Below, piece by piece: positions 47,601 to 58,656 of a stretch of DNA of 64,000 bases (positions are counted from its first letter, which is position 1; each line of letters starts with the position of its first letter). Position numbers and translations under genes: made by a program. The DNA comes from Romanomermis culicivorax. Lineage: Eukaryota > Nematoda > Enoplea > Mermithida > Mermithidae. Below the pieces are notes generated by a model that searched no databases, was not told the DNA's origin, and saw only the letters and a program-made list of their open reading frames with translations. Location: contig CAWUHX010000009.1 of NCBI GenBank assembly GCA_963922205.1, positions 1,116,001 to 1,180,000 of the forward strand. Reading direction: 5' to 3'.

Positions 47601-49025
47601 TTGCCAAAAATCTTGATATTATATAGTAGCATCAATTCGCCAGTTTCTCAGGAGTTTGGTGAACATGAATTTATTAACTAATGTAAATTGGTGGAAGGTC
47701 AGAATGCACTGGCTAAATGAAGATAGTTCCAAGTAATGAGAGTATTACTGAATCTGAAACATACAAGTGTGGTTAATAAGAATATCAACATCTCTCATGA
47801 GCATAAGAAGGATTCATGTTTTCTATTAATCAAAAGAATCTTCATATATACATAATTGAAACCAGATCATGCTTTCACAGATTCACTAATGAATGTAACC
47901 CCTAGAAATAATACACCATAGACAATATGCCAAAAAATAAACTTGATCTCCATCATTAAGTGAACCTAACAATATGGCTAGAAATTTTTCAAAACAAAAT
48001 ATTTTTTATTGGTCCAATTTTTTACTAAGGATAGGTGGTATTTATACTTTACAAAGAAAACAGTAAAAAACTGGTCAGGCAGAATATAACTTTTGACATT
48101 ACTTTCAGCAAACTTTCTCCCTATACTGCTTATTTTCTTGTTTTAATATCAATATACTGAATCAACTTTGTCAAAACAGAAAAATGCCAAAAAGTTATTG
48201 AATTTTGAGCAATTTTCAGGATTTTGCTTCCTTTGGATCTGTATAGCTTCTCAAGGGATATTCAAATCGCTATACCATTTTTACAGCTACTATAGGAATG
48301 TATGAACAAAAGAATAAAAAGATAAAATTTTGTGGTATGCCAGGTGAAGGTGCTCAGGAGTGCCTCTAAGCAGGATTTTTCTTCTTTTTTGCTTCTAATT
48401 TTTGACTGTTCAACCTTTCTTGCAGAGTGTAAAGTGTTTGCTTGTGAAACAATTAATACATCAACTATTGTCGGTTACTTATTTGATAATTCTACAGTAT
48501 AGGTAATAAATATATCACAAGGAGTTATCAAGGGCCACCTGGCAAATACAATGATTTCAGCTCCCAAAGCTCCAAAAACGGTACAAAAATTTTGATGAAA
48601 ATTTAACCAATGCAGTAAAAAAACATAAGCTACAATATAAGAAAATAAATTCTGCAGCTTCCGATGGAAAGGTGCTCGGGGGTGCCCATAAACAAAATTT
48701 TTTTCAATTTTCACTGCTCATTTTTGACACTTTAAACCTATGAATAAGTGTGATATGCAATTATTTTCTGTAAATATTACATCAGAAGAGAGCTTATTCT
48801 CTCTTCTGTAAAATGAATATTCATTCATCAAATAAGATCAATCCGATTTACAAATATCATTTGGCTAGCAAGATCACAAACAAAAAACTCAATTTTCAAA
48901 CTTTGGCATACTGTAGCAGCGTGAATTTTTGTTTACAAGCAAAACGAATGCTACCATAGAACTCAGGGCACAAAACTACCCTAAATATTTCATTTTGAGG
49001 TATGATTAATTTTCAATTTATCATA

Positions 49026-51551
49026 GACCTGTGTAAAAAAGGTAGAATCTCTCAGAAATCATGTCTTAAAACCCCCTTCCTCCAATAAGCCATGGGAGTA
49101 CCTTAATTTGGATTAATGATGATTTTTTGTGTAAAGTGACTGCATCTATTGAATTCCCTCCAGTCGAAAACCCTTTTCACCAAAAATCAGGAAAATAGTC
49201 TTAAGACACAATTTCTCTAAGACTCCACCAAGGTTGTGATAAGTAAAAAAAATCATACCACAAAAAAACATATTTTGTACAGTTGTTTGTGCTAAACAGC
49301 ATGCCAGTATTTGTTTGATCTAAAAATCAAACTTTTCGTTGTAACATCAATCCAAAGGTAAATTTTTTGAAATTTTGGAAATTGTAGTTCACTATCATTA
49401 AAATTTTATAAGTAATCATGTATGCAATGACAATCAATAAAACTTTGTCAGTGAATGTAAAAATGTTTAGTGTATATGTACAAAACATATAGATACACGT
49501 AGCACCAAAATAATGGTTACACTACACTTCAAACTTTTATTTTCAGAAGTTATCAATGACTCAAATTCCGACACTTTTGTACCCCGTAAAGCCAAATAAT
49601 GAGTTTCATTGATTAGACTCCTCTATGTTGTGGCTGGACCCCTTGGCGACATACAAAAAAAGTTTTACCAAAATAAAAAAACCATTGAGTGTGAAACAAG
49701 TAGAAGGCATTTTTGAATCAAATTGTAAAATTTAAAAAAAGCAGTCATTCACCCAAAAATCTAATAACCCAACCTAAAACTTTTACGCATTGCAAGCTGA
49801 CATCTTGGCTATATACCCGTAAGGTTTGGTAATAATGTAGTTATCCCTTACATGGGAAATTATACAAAGTTAAATGCATTCTTGATATAATTGAAAAAAA
49901 CTCCAGGTGCAAATTCTTGTTCCATCTAGTCCAAATAGTATTAATTCTAGTTCAAATCGACCACATTTCAGCCACAGTGTGGCTACATACCAACGGACTT
50001 GCATCAAGTAGGGACACCCTTTGTATATTAAAAACTAGTAAAGCCATGTTCTTTTGGTTAACTATAAAATGAAAGATTGTTCAAATTTTCAGCAAAAACT
50101 GACAAAGTGGAGAACCAACATAAACTTTTTGGATCTTTCTCAGATAATAAGGCTGCAAATATTCCTTATTGTTATCATTTGGGTATATCCATCAAATGTT
50201 GTTGTTCTACCGCCAGATCAGCAAGATTATCCCCACTGAAATGCCATTAAATTATGAGAAAAATTATTGACTTGGATTACAATCCAATAAGGTGAATAGT
50301 TTCATAAACAGAATATTTCTTTGTTAACATCTGGTTGATAATAAAAAAAAGCAAATATGATGACTGGTGGGCTTTGGTCTAGTTATTAATGATTTTTTTG
50401 ATTCTAACCACTTTTTATGTAAAATAACATCCATGGAATATGTGTATTCAAAGCCAAAACTGGTAAGAAAAAGGTCTGGCTTCTATTACCTTTATCATTG
50501 GGAAAAACTTTTGGAATATTATATTGTTTAGTTGGAAATGGTATATAAGTAGTATAGAGGGGGGGAGGGCTTAGTCGTAAAAAGCTCCCCGGCCCATGTT
50601 AAACATAGGCGTTGGACTTAGAAAAAAATCACAACCTCCCCGACACACAAAACATAGCCGACCTTCCGCCGACTACTATGACGTCATTTTTCGGGCTGGA
50701 AAAAAGCATGACATCACATCTTAGGTAGAAAGAAAAAGTTGCTAAAACTTGGCCCACCCACATCTCCGTCAAAACTCAAAATAATGTAAGATATATGGTA
50801 CTTTTCGGAATCAGCTCAATGTGATCTATCCATTGGTACCCAACATGATCCATTTAGCACAAAAGCCTACATTGAGTGTGGGCTCTACCATTTATGTTAT
50901 ATGTTGTTATGCATTGCCGCGCCTGCCTGCCACCCCCACCGCCACCGCCGCCGCGCCTGTTGGGGGGAGGGAAGTTCGCCTAGCTAATAAAGCTGAAGCT
51001 GCCGCTTCAAGCTTTACATAGCTAGCCTAAATAGGAAAGTCATGTGATACATCAACAGAAATTGTGTACTCATTCGCATTGATCACAGGGTCAGTCCCAG
51101 CACCAGCCGCGGGGAGGCTAGTACACTTGTGGCGCCAGTACTTCCATAGAAAGTACCGACAAATTGGAGAATAGTCTTGCAGTATTTGAGTCAGAATTAC
51201 CAGAAGTCTTGCACTACACATATTTGCCTGATGTCAGACCGTCATTGGCTCCTCACCATGCGCCTAACATCCTGCACACACACACACATATATGTTCAAC
51301 TCCAGGCCGTCATTGGCTCCTCACCATGCACCTGGAACCCAGCATAGAGATGCATGACACTAGACCGTCAGTGGCTCCTCACCATGCATCTAGTGCCTTG
51401 CTAAAAATTCACAAATTCAAAAAAGTTAACTGGCAATTCATTTTTGTTTGTACTGCTGAAATATTCTCTTCTTTGTGTTAAAGTAAGAATGTCTACACTG
51501 TAGACATACAAATATAACCATAGTTGAAAAAATAGATAAATGAAAGAAACA
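49026..51551. other. Left flank of the Polinton, no intact gene
   Basis: 49,125-49,205 is one unit of the 97-bp array. From about 49,235 the sequence (GATAAGTAAAAAAAATCATA, then GTTTGTGCTAAA) resembles the outer end of elements A and B and may be the Polinton end. A compositional change occurs near 50,550 (GTAGTATAGAGGGGGGG), an alternative boundary. A GC-rich CCGCC stretch lies at 50,905-50,960. Three imperfect repeats of CCGTCATTGGCTCCTCACCA occur at 51,239, 51,308 and 51,364. No convincing coding frame was found. Confidence 0.45.
51235..51400. repeat. Three tandem units of about 62-69 bp beside the polymerase 3' end
   Basis: The block GACCGTCATTGGCTCCTCAC followed by CATGC occurs three times, separated by diverged spacers that include a (CA)n run at 51,277-51,290. 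Function unknown. Confidence 0.75.
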
Positions 51552-51777
51552 TCACAAGTCCAATGGTACAGTTGTTATGCCATCGTCTAGGACTTTTCTT
51601 TTTATATACAGGAAGGGTAGGCCTTGCTTCTGTTGGACGTATGTCCAAATTTTGCTATCTCCTTGCATTCTAAACCCAATGTTTTCACCATTCCAGGGTT
51701 CCATAGTCTCAAGAAGGGTAGCATATTTCTCAAAGATTAAGTTGTTTGTTTTTTTCATTAGCCCTTTGCAGCTAATC
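51552..51777 (-). pseudogene. POLB: Polinton DNA polymerase B, C-terminal end
   Basis: The last part of the polymerase (thumb region), out of frame with the preceding part by one base. The frame continues from the A6G tract at 51,778-51,783 and includes KISCKGLMKKTNN and the terminal KRKVLDDGITTVPLDL, with the stop at 51,552-51,554. The ISCKG and KRKV-LEDG-type motifs are typical of the end of Polinton polymerases as I recall them. The 3' flank is the tandem repeat at 51,235-51,400. Confidence 0.75.
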
Positions 51778-52129
51778 TTTTTTCTTTTTCTCCAACCCCA
51801 ATATATGTTTTGGCGGACAGGCAGCACATGGCTGTCCCTTGCCACTCTACTTTTAGTAGACCTGGGGTTCTTTTTTGCTCTGGTTTTGTTACAAACCATT
51901 TTGGATAAATGCTATTCAAAAATTCATCCTTCAGCTCAGGCTTTACAATATCCAAAAGATTTGGAGCAGATATTGCGAGGTAGATGCTATCAGTGTCTGT
52001 TTCCATACACTGATAATCTGAGGGGTCAAAATATTTTTGGAGCACATCATAGAAGAACTCTAACATTCGGACTTTCGCCCAATTGTATACAGAGAGGCCA
52101 ACTACAATGGGGAGGTCTAAAATAATTTC
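51758..52129 (-). pseudogene. POLB: Polinton DNA polymerase B, palm segment with motif C
   Basis: The segment after the first frameshift. It contains the family B catalytic motif C as METDTDSIYLAIS (DTDS at 51,986-51,997), preceded by DLPIVVGLSVYNWAKVRML (a conserved block before motif C) and followed by KPELKDEFLN. The first readable codons in this frame are directly after the A6G tract at 52,129-52,135. The frame closes at 51,758 after crossing a second A6G tract. The catalytic residues are intact, so loss of function comes only from the frame breaks. Confidence 0.85.
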
Positions 52130-54030
52130 TTTTTTCTCATGTGGACTTCATAACAGTTTTCTGTTATGCACTTTATTTTTTTAAGGTAGGGGCTGAGACC
52201 TAGTTCAGCTGCCTTTTTATAATCTACGTAGAAGACATCCACATGGCTTTCCTTGTTGGTCAAGATTTTTCCATATCCAGTGTTACCAAGCAGTTTGAAT
52301 GTATCTGCAATCATCAGCAATTCAGGATTGGCATCCCCTTCTTGTCTGTGCTTGGTGACTTTGTCCCGAAAGCCCTCAAATGGGGTGGTCTTATCATACT
52401 GAATAACCTCATATATTTTTTCAAGTATTAAAGGATGTTTTACTAAAAATTGAATCATGGGAGTAGAAAACATGATCTCTTTACCAAAGGAACTACTGAT
52501 TAGATTTTTCCTTGGTTTTCTTAGCTGATTGGTCTTTTCAGCATACTCCTTCATGAGGTTACCAGCATCATCTCTGCCCACTTTAGCATGTTTTATAATT
52601 GGTGGAAAATCTGCATATTTTTCCTTTAGATGCTCAGGAGTAGAAAAGTCGAATTTTGCAAAACCAAAAACAGAACCATCCATTATTGCTCTTTCCATAA
52701 GATTTTTATCAACATATTTTTGGAACTGGAAATTTCGGAAGAAATTTGGGCATGCTTGGGCTCTTTGTTCAACATAATCATGGCGCTGGCTCTCCCATTG
52801 ACACTCCCAGATGGTCACCAGATTATAGTTCAAAGATTTTATGTAGGCTTCTTTTTCAAGTCTTTTAGCATGCTCTTCATTACTGTCTTTTTGTTTATTT
52901 GGCTTACTAAATGTGCAGTTGTGGCAGTGCCAGTAGCATCCATAAAATTCATACACTGTGTTTGTTTCCTGGCAGTAACCATCTACAGGTAAGTGCTTAG
53001 GGCCTACACACTTTTCCTTGCCATTTCCAAGGTGTTGAATGAAATGGCTGCATTCCCAACTTACCTTCTCTAACCATTCAACTGAAACTTTTTTAGCACT
53101 GTTTATTTTATGGAAATTTTTTCCCTGGATCACCCAATGATCAAAAAATCCTGTGGGTGTGGGCATTGACTGTGCCCAGAGATATAGGACATTAAAATCA
53201 AGACCAATAATCGATTCCACCAATTTACTAGGGTTATTTCGAATGAATGTTCTATCCTTAATTGCCAAACGGGTCATCACCATGGCCAGACCACCTCTCA
53301 TACTGGATCTTAATGAGTAATGAAGATCTTCAGAACTCTCTGAAAAAAGGGCAAATTGGGTGTCTGGAATACTTTTGAACAGGTATCTTTCAGTGACCCC
53401 TGGCAAGGACATTGCTTCCCTAAAAATATCAATGCCAAACTGGTCCCAATAAAGCTTGGCCATGACTGTAACAGCTTCTAGAAAGGGCACAACATCTCGA
53501 AGATTATAAAAAATCAAAAAGTCTTTCAAACTTTTCATTTCATTTTCTGCCCAATACTTTTGACAAAGTTCATAATCCTCATTTGAAATTGATTCATTTC
53601 CAAGAGAACTATAAAAAGCTTCAGGTGGAGGTAGTGATTTTTCACTAAGCTTTTCGAAAGAATCCAAATACTCATAAGGGAATTTGGCTTTGCAGTGGGA
53701 TGCCCCATATGCCTTCATGAATGTATCTAAACTAAAACCTGGGGCCAAATACAGGGATATGTCCAAAAATTTTAGCTTTTCTGTAGAAAGGCATAAGAAG
53801 GACCCATTTCTCAAGATGGCTTTTGTCCATGGTACATCCCCATTGGCTCGAACTTGTTGGACCAGTGTTGGGAAAATCTTTCTTTTTATGAGATTAATAT
53901 CATATTTTCCTGAATTAAATCTGAGACAAGTGAGCTGGGAGCAGCACCTTTCAAGGCCTGTCTTGACTGCAACAATTGAGTTGAGATGACCCTTTTCACA
54001 CCTGCAATCTTTCTTATGATCATTCAGTTC
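52117..54030 (-). pseudogene. POLB: Polinton DNA polymerase B, central part (motifs A and B)
   Basis: A frame of 637 codons, the longest in the window, between a TAA stop (54,031-54,033) and a TAG (52,117). It includes motif A as IIGLDFNVLYLW (53,177-53,206), an inserted Cys/His-containing segment EFYGCYWHCHNC followed by a NLVTIWECQW stretch (about 52,805-52,950) that resembles the endonuclease-like insertion common in Polinton and related polymerases, and motif B as LLGNTGYGKI (52,264-52,293). N-terminal to motif A is a region consistent with the terminal-protein or exonuclease linker. The coding frame is clean over 1.9 kb, so decay is recent. The first residues after 54,030 are clearly coding, which shows that the stop, not a start, bounds the frame. 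Confidence 0.88.
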
Positions 54031-55320
54031 TTAGACATACATTTTACAACCTTCTATCAAGGCATCTAAATGCGTCAATACTGATTTGTACTGATCAGAC
54101 AAAATTTCATTTTGTCTCATGCTGATCAGCTCTAGATGTCTCAACATTTTTTGAACCAAGAGGTCAGGATCATCTTCAACAAAACAAGTGGGATTGAAAC
54201 CGGGGATGTTAGTAGCCACAGCACATGACACTGGTTGATGTTGGGCTACAAATGTTAACTTTTCTGAAGTGTTCTGGGATATTTTTGCAAGTATAGCCTC
54301 AAAATCAAAAACAGCATAAAATGGGCAAAAAGGATGTGTTTTATCAATAAAGATTTCCAGTTCATCCAACTGCTCAAAAATTGATTTTTTAACCATGTAT
54401 ACACCACCAGGAAATTTGTGTACAGTTTTTCCTTCATGGCAATAACTTTTTGCATGCTCATTGAGTTTTTCTCGTTCCTTAAACAAACGACTACAGAAAA
54501 GGTAGGAATACCTTTTTGCATACTGGTCCAAGTTGACAATGTAACTGTAATGTGCTTTTCCTTCCTCATTAAAAGAGACATCTAAATTTAAAAGTTTTTC
54601 ATATTTTGGAATGCTATGCTTCCAGCAAACGGCTGTTTTCTTAATAGGGTCAAAATTATACACTTGTATGTCAATAAGGAACAACTTTTCTACTAGTTCC
54701 AAGTCTGTGTATGGAACACCATGAAAAGTATCTACAATTGCTGAAATTTTTTTCTTTTCACAATATTTTACAAAAAGTTCAAAAATAAGAGTCTTGTTTT
54801 CAAAATTTTCAGATATTGCCTGTGCTAAACATCGTAAGAGGCATAAATTATCTCGAAACTTGTTCTTTTGACTGTTATGGGTCATACATAAGAGATCATG
54901 TCTTTGATGAGCAGTGGATTTAGGTAAGAGAAAGTCTTTACATCCTGCTACAAAGCTCTCCTGTGGCATAACATAAAATTCAACATTAGTTATAAGTGCT
55001 AGGGCCCACTTTGTGTCAGGACGTGTAAACTTGGATTCAAAATCTTCATTTTTTACAGTCTCAATCAATTGTTGCAAGTCATTTGCATTTCTAATTAATA
55101 CAGGATTATCCAGTAGAGTAAAGTTATTATGACATGCATACCAATATTTTAACTCACCAGTTTCCCTGTTTTTTAATATGCATCCAATTGCTCCATCAAT
55201 TCTGAAGCATTCTTCCTCCAATTTGTAGATATCCTCTATCATTGTCTGTACATTGCCATCAAGTGCACACCATCGATAATTGTAGGTGTGGTCCAACAAA
55301 TTTATGGTCGACTTGTTAGT
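54031..55320 (-). pseudogene. POLB: Polinton DNA polymerase B, N-terminal and exonuclease part
   Basis: Clean frame of about 430 codons. It carries the exonuclease I motif in FYAVFDFEAIL (DFE at 54,298-54,306) and a region with Cys and His residues (CHEGKTVHKFPGG) before it. It is in the same frame as the zinc-finger segment upstream (55,321 stop) and as the central part downstream (54,031 stop). No ATG begins this frame near its 5' end: the first residues run straight on from the TGA. This suggests that the three segments were one protein, consistent with the usual size of Polinton polymerases, and that single-base changes made the stops. Confidence 0.82.
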
Positions 55321-55734
55321 TCATATCAATCTCCAATAGTTTGTTATCACATCATGAAATTCTTCTGGATATTCAATTAAATCTGGTGGTGAGTCCGGAT
55401 CGTCAGAAATGGTTTGTCCAGTTGTACCAGGTATTTCACATCCATCCACATCCATTGGAAGATTTTCTTCTGGTTTGATCATTAAACAACTGCCACTGTG
55501 CTTTGAGCCAAGTAAGTCTTTTGAGTTAGTAAACTCAGTGGTACAATATAGACAGTGGTTGCCCTCATGTTGCTTCTGATAGTGTTTCTTCAGGCCTTTT
55601 ACCTGTGTGAAGACTGAAGCACACTGAGAACACCTGTACCAGCAACCTTGATGAACTGCTCTTACATGTTCATTTAGATATCTCTCCTCACCAAACTGCC
55701 TTCCACATTCGACACAATTGATTTTTTTCACCAT
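55321..55734 (-). pseudogene. C2H2 zinc-finger segment leading into the Polinton polymerase
   Basis: Starts most likely at the ATG of MVKKINCVECG (55,734). It has three C2H2-like units: CVECG...H...H, then CSQCASVF...HYQKQH, then CLYCTTEF...HSGSC. An acidic Pro/Asp-rich stretch follows (DDPDSPPDLIEYPEEF). The frame ends in TGA (55,321-55,323) and then continues without shift into the polymerase. It is therefore either the N-terminal part of one polyprotein with a nonsense change, or a separate small DNA-binding protein translated from the same message. The first reading is preferred because the downstream frame lacks a start codon. Confidence 0.7.
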
Positions 55735-56388
55735 AATAATCAATAATAATATAAAATTTAAAGCATAAAGTTTCAAAGTTCACCTTTCTTTAACTTGATA
55801 AAAATCACAAGAGCTTTCTTCATATTTTTTTGCTTTTATACTCTTATGGGCTGGATTACTGTAGGCATAGTGGAACAGCAAAACCTACTGATCTATTCCA
55901 TCAAATGTCACATCTTTCTCACTCTTTCTGATGATACATACTGAAATGAACTGGTTTTTTCTGGTTTTTTCTTATCTCACTTTTTGATCTGTCTTTTAAG
56001 TCAAATTTAATCAAAATGCACATATAAAAACTTTCTTGCTTACCCCGCTCTTCTTTAGACAAGCAGTCACCTTATGAGTCATTTTCTCAACCATCATTGT
56101 ACAATAGTATTTCTTGCCTTTTAGCTGGCTTGATTGACAACAATGAGCATGTGAATCACTTGAGCTTCTGATACTGTACGTCACTGCTCTTTCAAGTTGA
56201 TCTCTTTGCTACTTTCACTAGTGGAAGAACATGCCAGACTTAACAATCTTTTCATCTACATAAAATGTTTCATGTAGTGGGAAGGTTTTCAATCAATAAA
56301 GTTTAGGTAAATAAACAACAACTGGCTCTCTTTGAAAATCGATTGGTGGCTATAAAAGTTGGCTGGCTCTCTAAAATGAAGAAAAAAC
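55735..56388. promoter_or_regulatory. Divergent intergenic region of the Polinton
   Basis: 650 bp between the minus-strand polymerase block and the plus-strand block. It is AT-rich and non-coding; it would hold promoters for both directions. No specific site is identified. Confidence 0.4.
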
Positions 56389-56604
56389 ATGGATGCTAAC
56401 CACACTATTGAACATTTTCTAGCTTGCCTGGAAAGGCATAATGCGAAAACAGTTTTTACTGAGATATGGTATTGTGTTGCTCTTTTGGCTGTACTAACAA
56501 TACTGACTCTATTGAAATTTTTGAGAAGATATTTGGAGAAGCTGTTCACAAAAAAACCTAGAACAAGTACAAAAAGTGTCAGATTCAATCTTGCAGATGT
56601 ATAA
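56389..56604 (+). CDS. Small single-span membrane protein of the Polinton
   Basis: 71 residues with an acceptable ATG. Residues 27-43 (IWYCVALLAVLTILTLL) form one hydrophobic segment, followed by a basic stretch (KFLRRYLEKLFTKKPR). Charge distribution suggests N-out/C-in. Short membrane proteins are common in Polintons and other large DNA viruses, but no homologue is known to me. It is the only plus-strand gene here that reads through without damage besides the 110-residue one. Confidence 0.5.
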   Translation: MDANHTIEHFLACLERHNAKTVFTEIWYCVALLAVLTILTLLKFLRRYLEKLFTKKPRTSTKSVRFNLADV

Positions 56605-56636
56605 ATAAAAGTTTTACAGCAGCATGCTTAAGAAAA

Positions 56637-57683
56637 ATGGACAAGCTCTTTGAAAGCATATACTTCGACCCAAGTACAGGGTATTGTAGTGTTCAGAACC
56701 TGTTATGACAGGCAAAAGCTAGTAATCCCTGGGTCACCCTACATTCAGTTAAGGAATGGTTACAAAAACAGCCAACATATACTGTACACAAGTATGCTAG
56801 GCGCCATTACCCCAGGAATAATGTTCTAGTTACTGATATTGATGAGCAGTGGCAAATGGATCTTGCAGACCTCAGTTCACTCACCAGACATAATGATGGA
56901 TTTAAATTTCTTTTAAATTGTATAGATGTCTTGTCAAAGTTCGCATGGTCTGTACCCTTGAAAAATAAAAGTATATCATCTATTTTACATGCCTTCAAAA
57001 CAATTTTGAAGTCTGGCAGGAAGCCACAGAAAATACAGACTGATGTATAGAGTTTACAAACAAAGCCTTCCAGGCCTTATTATAGAAACATGGTCTTAGT
57101 TTTTTCATAACTGCTAGTGAAACTAAGGCTAGCATTGTTGAGCGGTTCAATAAAACTTTAAAGGAAAGAATGTGGTGTCATTTTACTCAAAACAATACAT
57201 ACAAGTACCAAAACATTCTACCCCACCTGCTAAACTCTTACAACTCGACTAGGCATAGGACCATAGGTGTTGCTCCCATTGATGTTACTGATGAGAATAA
57301 AGCTGAAATTGTTGAAAAGATTTTCAGGAAATGTAAGTCTAGTGTAATATTTAAACTGGTCCCTGGTGACAAGGTACGCATAAGCAAAGTCAAAAGAACT
57401 TTTGAGAAGGGTTACACTCCCAATTGGAGTGATGAAGTTTTTGTGATTCATGAGGAAAAACTAGACATCCTCCTGTATATACTGTAGAAGATCAGCTGGG
57501 AGAATTCATACAGGGTGTATTTTATGAGCCAGAATTATAGAAAGTTGATGACATTACAGATGTCTGCATTATAGAAAAGATTATACGAAAGAGAAAAAGG
57601 GCTGGGAAAACTGAATACTTTGTTAAATGGAAGGGTCACCCAGATAAATTCAATAGTTGGGTGACAGATTTGATAAAACTATA
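56637..57683 (+). pseudogene. INT: Polinton integrase with chromodomain, broken
   Basis: A retrovirus-like integrase that would insert the element. The DDE triad can be followed: first D in QWQMDLADL, second D in IQTD (before the break), and E in KASIVERFNKTLKERM. A basic C-terminal part follows (LVPGDKVRISKVKRTFEKGY), then a chromodomain (EKIIRKRKRAGKTEYFVKWK and GHPDKFNSWV, about 57,571-57,683). Breaks: TGA at 56,706-56,708; a shift at the TAG at 57,048-57,050, after which the frame is +2; TAG at 57,083-57,085; a shift near 57,470; TAG at 57,538-57,540. Chromodomains at integrase C-termini are known from several elements and may direct insertion to chromatin marks. Confidence 0.87.
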
Positions 57684-57795
57684 GCTACAGTATAAAAACT
57701 AAACAATGATTTGCAGGTCTAAAAATTTTTACCTGTGCCTGACATTTCAGTATATAAGCAACTTCAAAATTATTTTAATCATTTGATTAACTAGA

Positions 57796-58064
57796 ATGGA
57801 GTCGAAAAAAGTTAAAGCTCCTATTGAACTCTGCGCTCGAAACTTGCCAAGAGCCATGTATCCATTAACGATTGAACTGTGTTATTTTTGTCAAAAGAAT
57901 AGCTCTGAACGGGAGTGTTTCCAGTTGTCTCAGGTAAAACATTCTTTACTATTGAAATGTGCCCAAAATGTCTAGAATACAATAAGGCATTGCAGGAAGC
58001 TGGCACGGCTGTACTGAAGAAGCAGCTGGCTGATAGAAGGCACTCATCTTCAAGCCTACAGTAA
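57796..58064 (+). pseudogene. Small CxxC protein of the Polinton, frameshifted
   Basis: Begins MESKKVKAPIELCARNLPRA at 57,796 with a first pair CYFC. After a frame change between about 57,910 and 57,950 the reading continues as FTIEMCPKCLEYNKALQ with a second pair CPKC, ending at 58,064. Two CxxC pairs about 30 residues apart suggest a zinc ribbon. No family name is known to me. The 3' part has clear coding character. Confidence 0.5.
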
Positions 58065-58181
58065 ACTAGTGAAATGTGATTTGCAAGTTTTCTGTAACAT
58101 TTTTTATGTATATAAGTTGTAAATTCTCCTTAGTCTTCAGTCTTCAAACTTTTCCTGCTACAGTTTAGTCACTTTTTCAAA

Positions 58182-58514
58182 ATGGAAGGTATTTTCTTAA
58201 ATGTTGCACTGAGTATGGGCACTTTTCTCAAAAAATCTTATACTCAAAAAGATGTGGCCAGATATGCCTCATATTTTTGGGATCGAATAAATGATGGATA
58301 CAAGCGTGAATGGAAGATTTTGGCTAAAGTGGCCAATGAACTGGATCATCGTACGGGTAAGAGAAAATTGACAGGGGTTTGGCATTTTGCCAAGGCACTA
58401 GGGGGTTTGATGAAAACCTGCAGTGCTGGACCCCTTTTGTTTGAGATCTGGATGAATCTGAGTCCAGAAGCCATGCAAAAATACAATGATGAAGGTATAG
58501 ATATACTCTATTAA
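58182..58514 (+). CDS. Polinton-borne hypothetical protein, 110 residues
   Basis: Intact ATG-to-stop frame. It has aromatic and charged residues (YASYFWDRINDGYKREWKIL, LTGVWHFAKALGGLM) with no signal peptide or long membrane span, probably soluble and helical. Located between the CxxC gene and the ATPase, in the same direction. No homologue recognised. Confidence 0.55.
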   Translation: MEGIFLNVALSMGTFLKKSYTQKDVARYASYFWDRINDGYKREWKILAKVANELDHRTGKRKLTGVWHFAKALGGLMKTCSAGPLLFEIWMNLSPEAMQKYNDEGIDILY

Positions 58515-58656
58515 TATTGTGATAATTGTAATTAAATACTGTAATAAAGAATAAAAGACAAGAAAAAAATTAAGAGAAAAACAAACTAAGCACAATTGCT
58601 GGTACTCCCAGCATGTTGCATGTTATAAAAGTTGAGAATTAATAAAAGAAAAAAAC

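Larger units (their letters stand above)
44902..49026. mobile_element. Long-arm inverted-repeat element B, 4.1 kb
   Basis: The arms are 44,902-about 46,030 and about 47,985-49,026, inverted and roughly 85-90% alike by eye. Outer ends: CTATGATAAGTTGAAAATTA and its inverse. Shared landmarks include GCTGCTACAGTATGCCAAAG, the hairpin CAGAAGAGAG...CTCTCTTCTG (45,123-45,150; 48,785-48,810) and the AGCACCTT/GGTGCTC blocks. Between the arms lies a decayed minus-strand gene (about 46,330-47,600). It is inserted in the 97-bp array of composite copy 5. No clear target duplication was found. The outer 60 bp resemble those of element A. Confidence 0.7.

Noticed and set aside
49540..49602. Short frame after TTTTATTTTCAG (EVINDSNSDTFVPRKAK then stop) resembling a terminal exon
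   Set aside because: Only 17-20 codons, no partner exon found and no known motif.
51164..51481. Frame of 105 codons over the tandem units near the polymerase
   Set aside because: Its repeats (PSLAPHHA) arise from the DNA tandem units; no independent coding sign.
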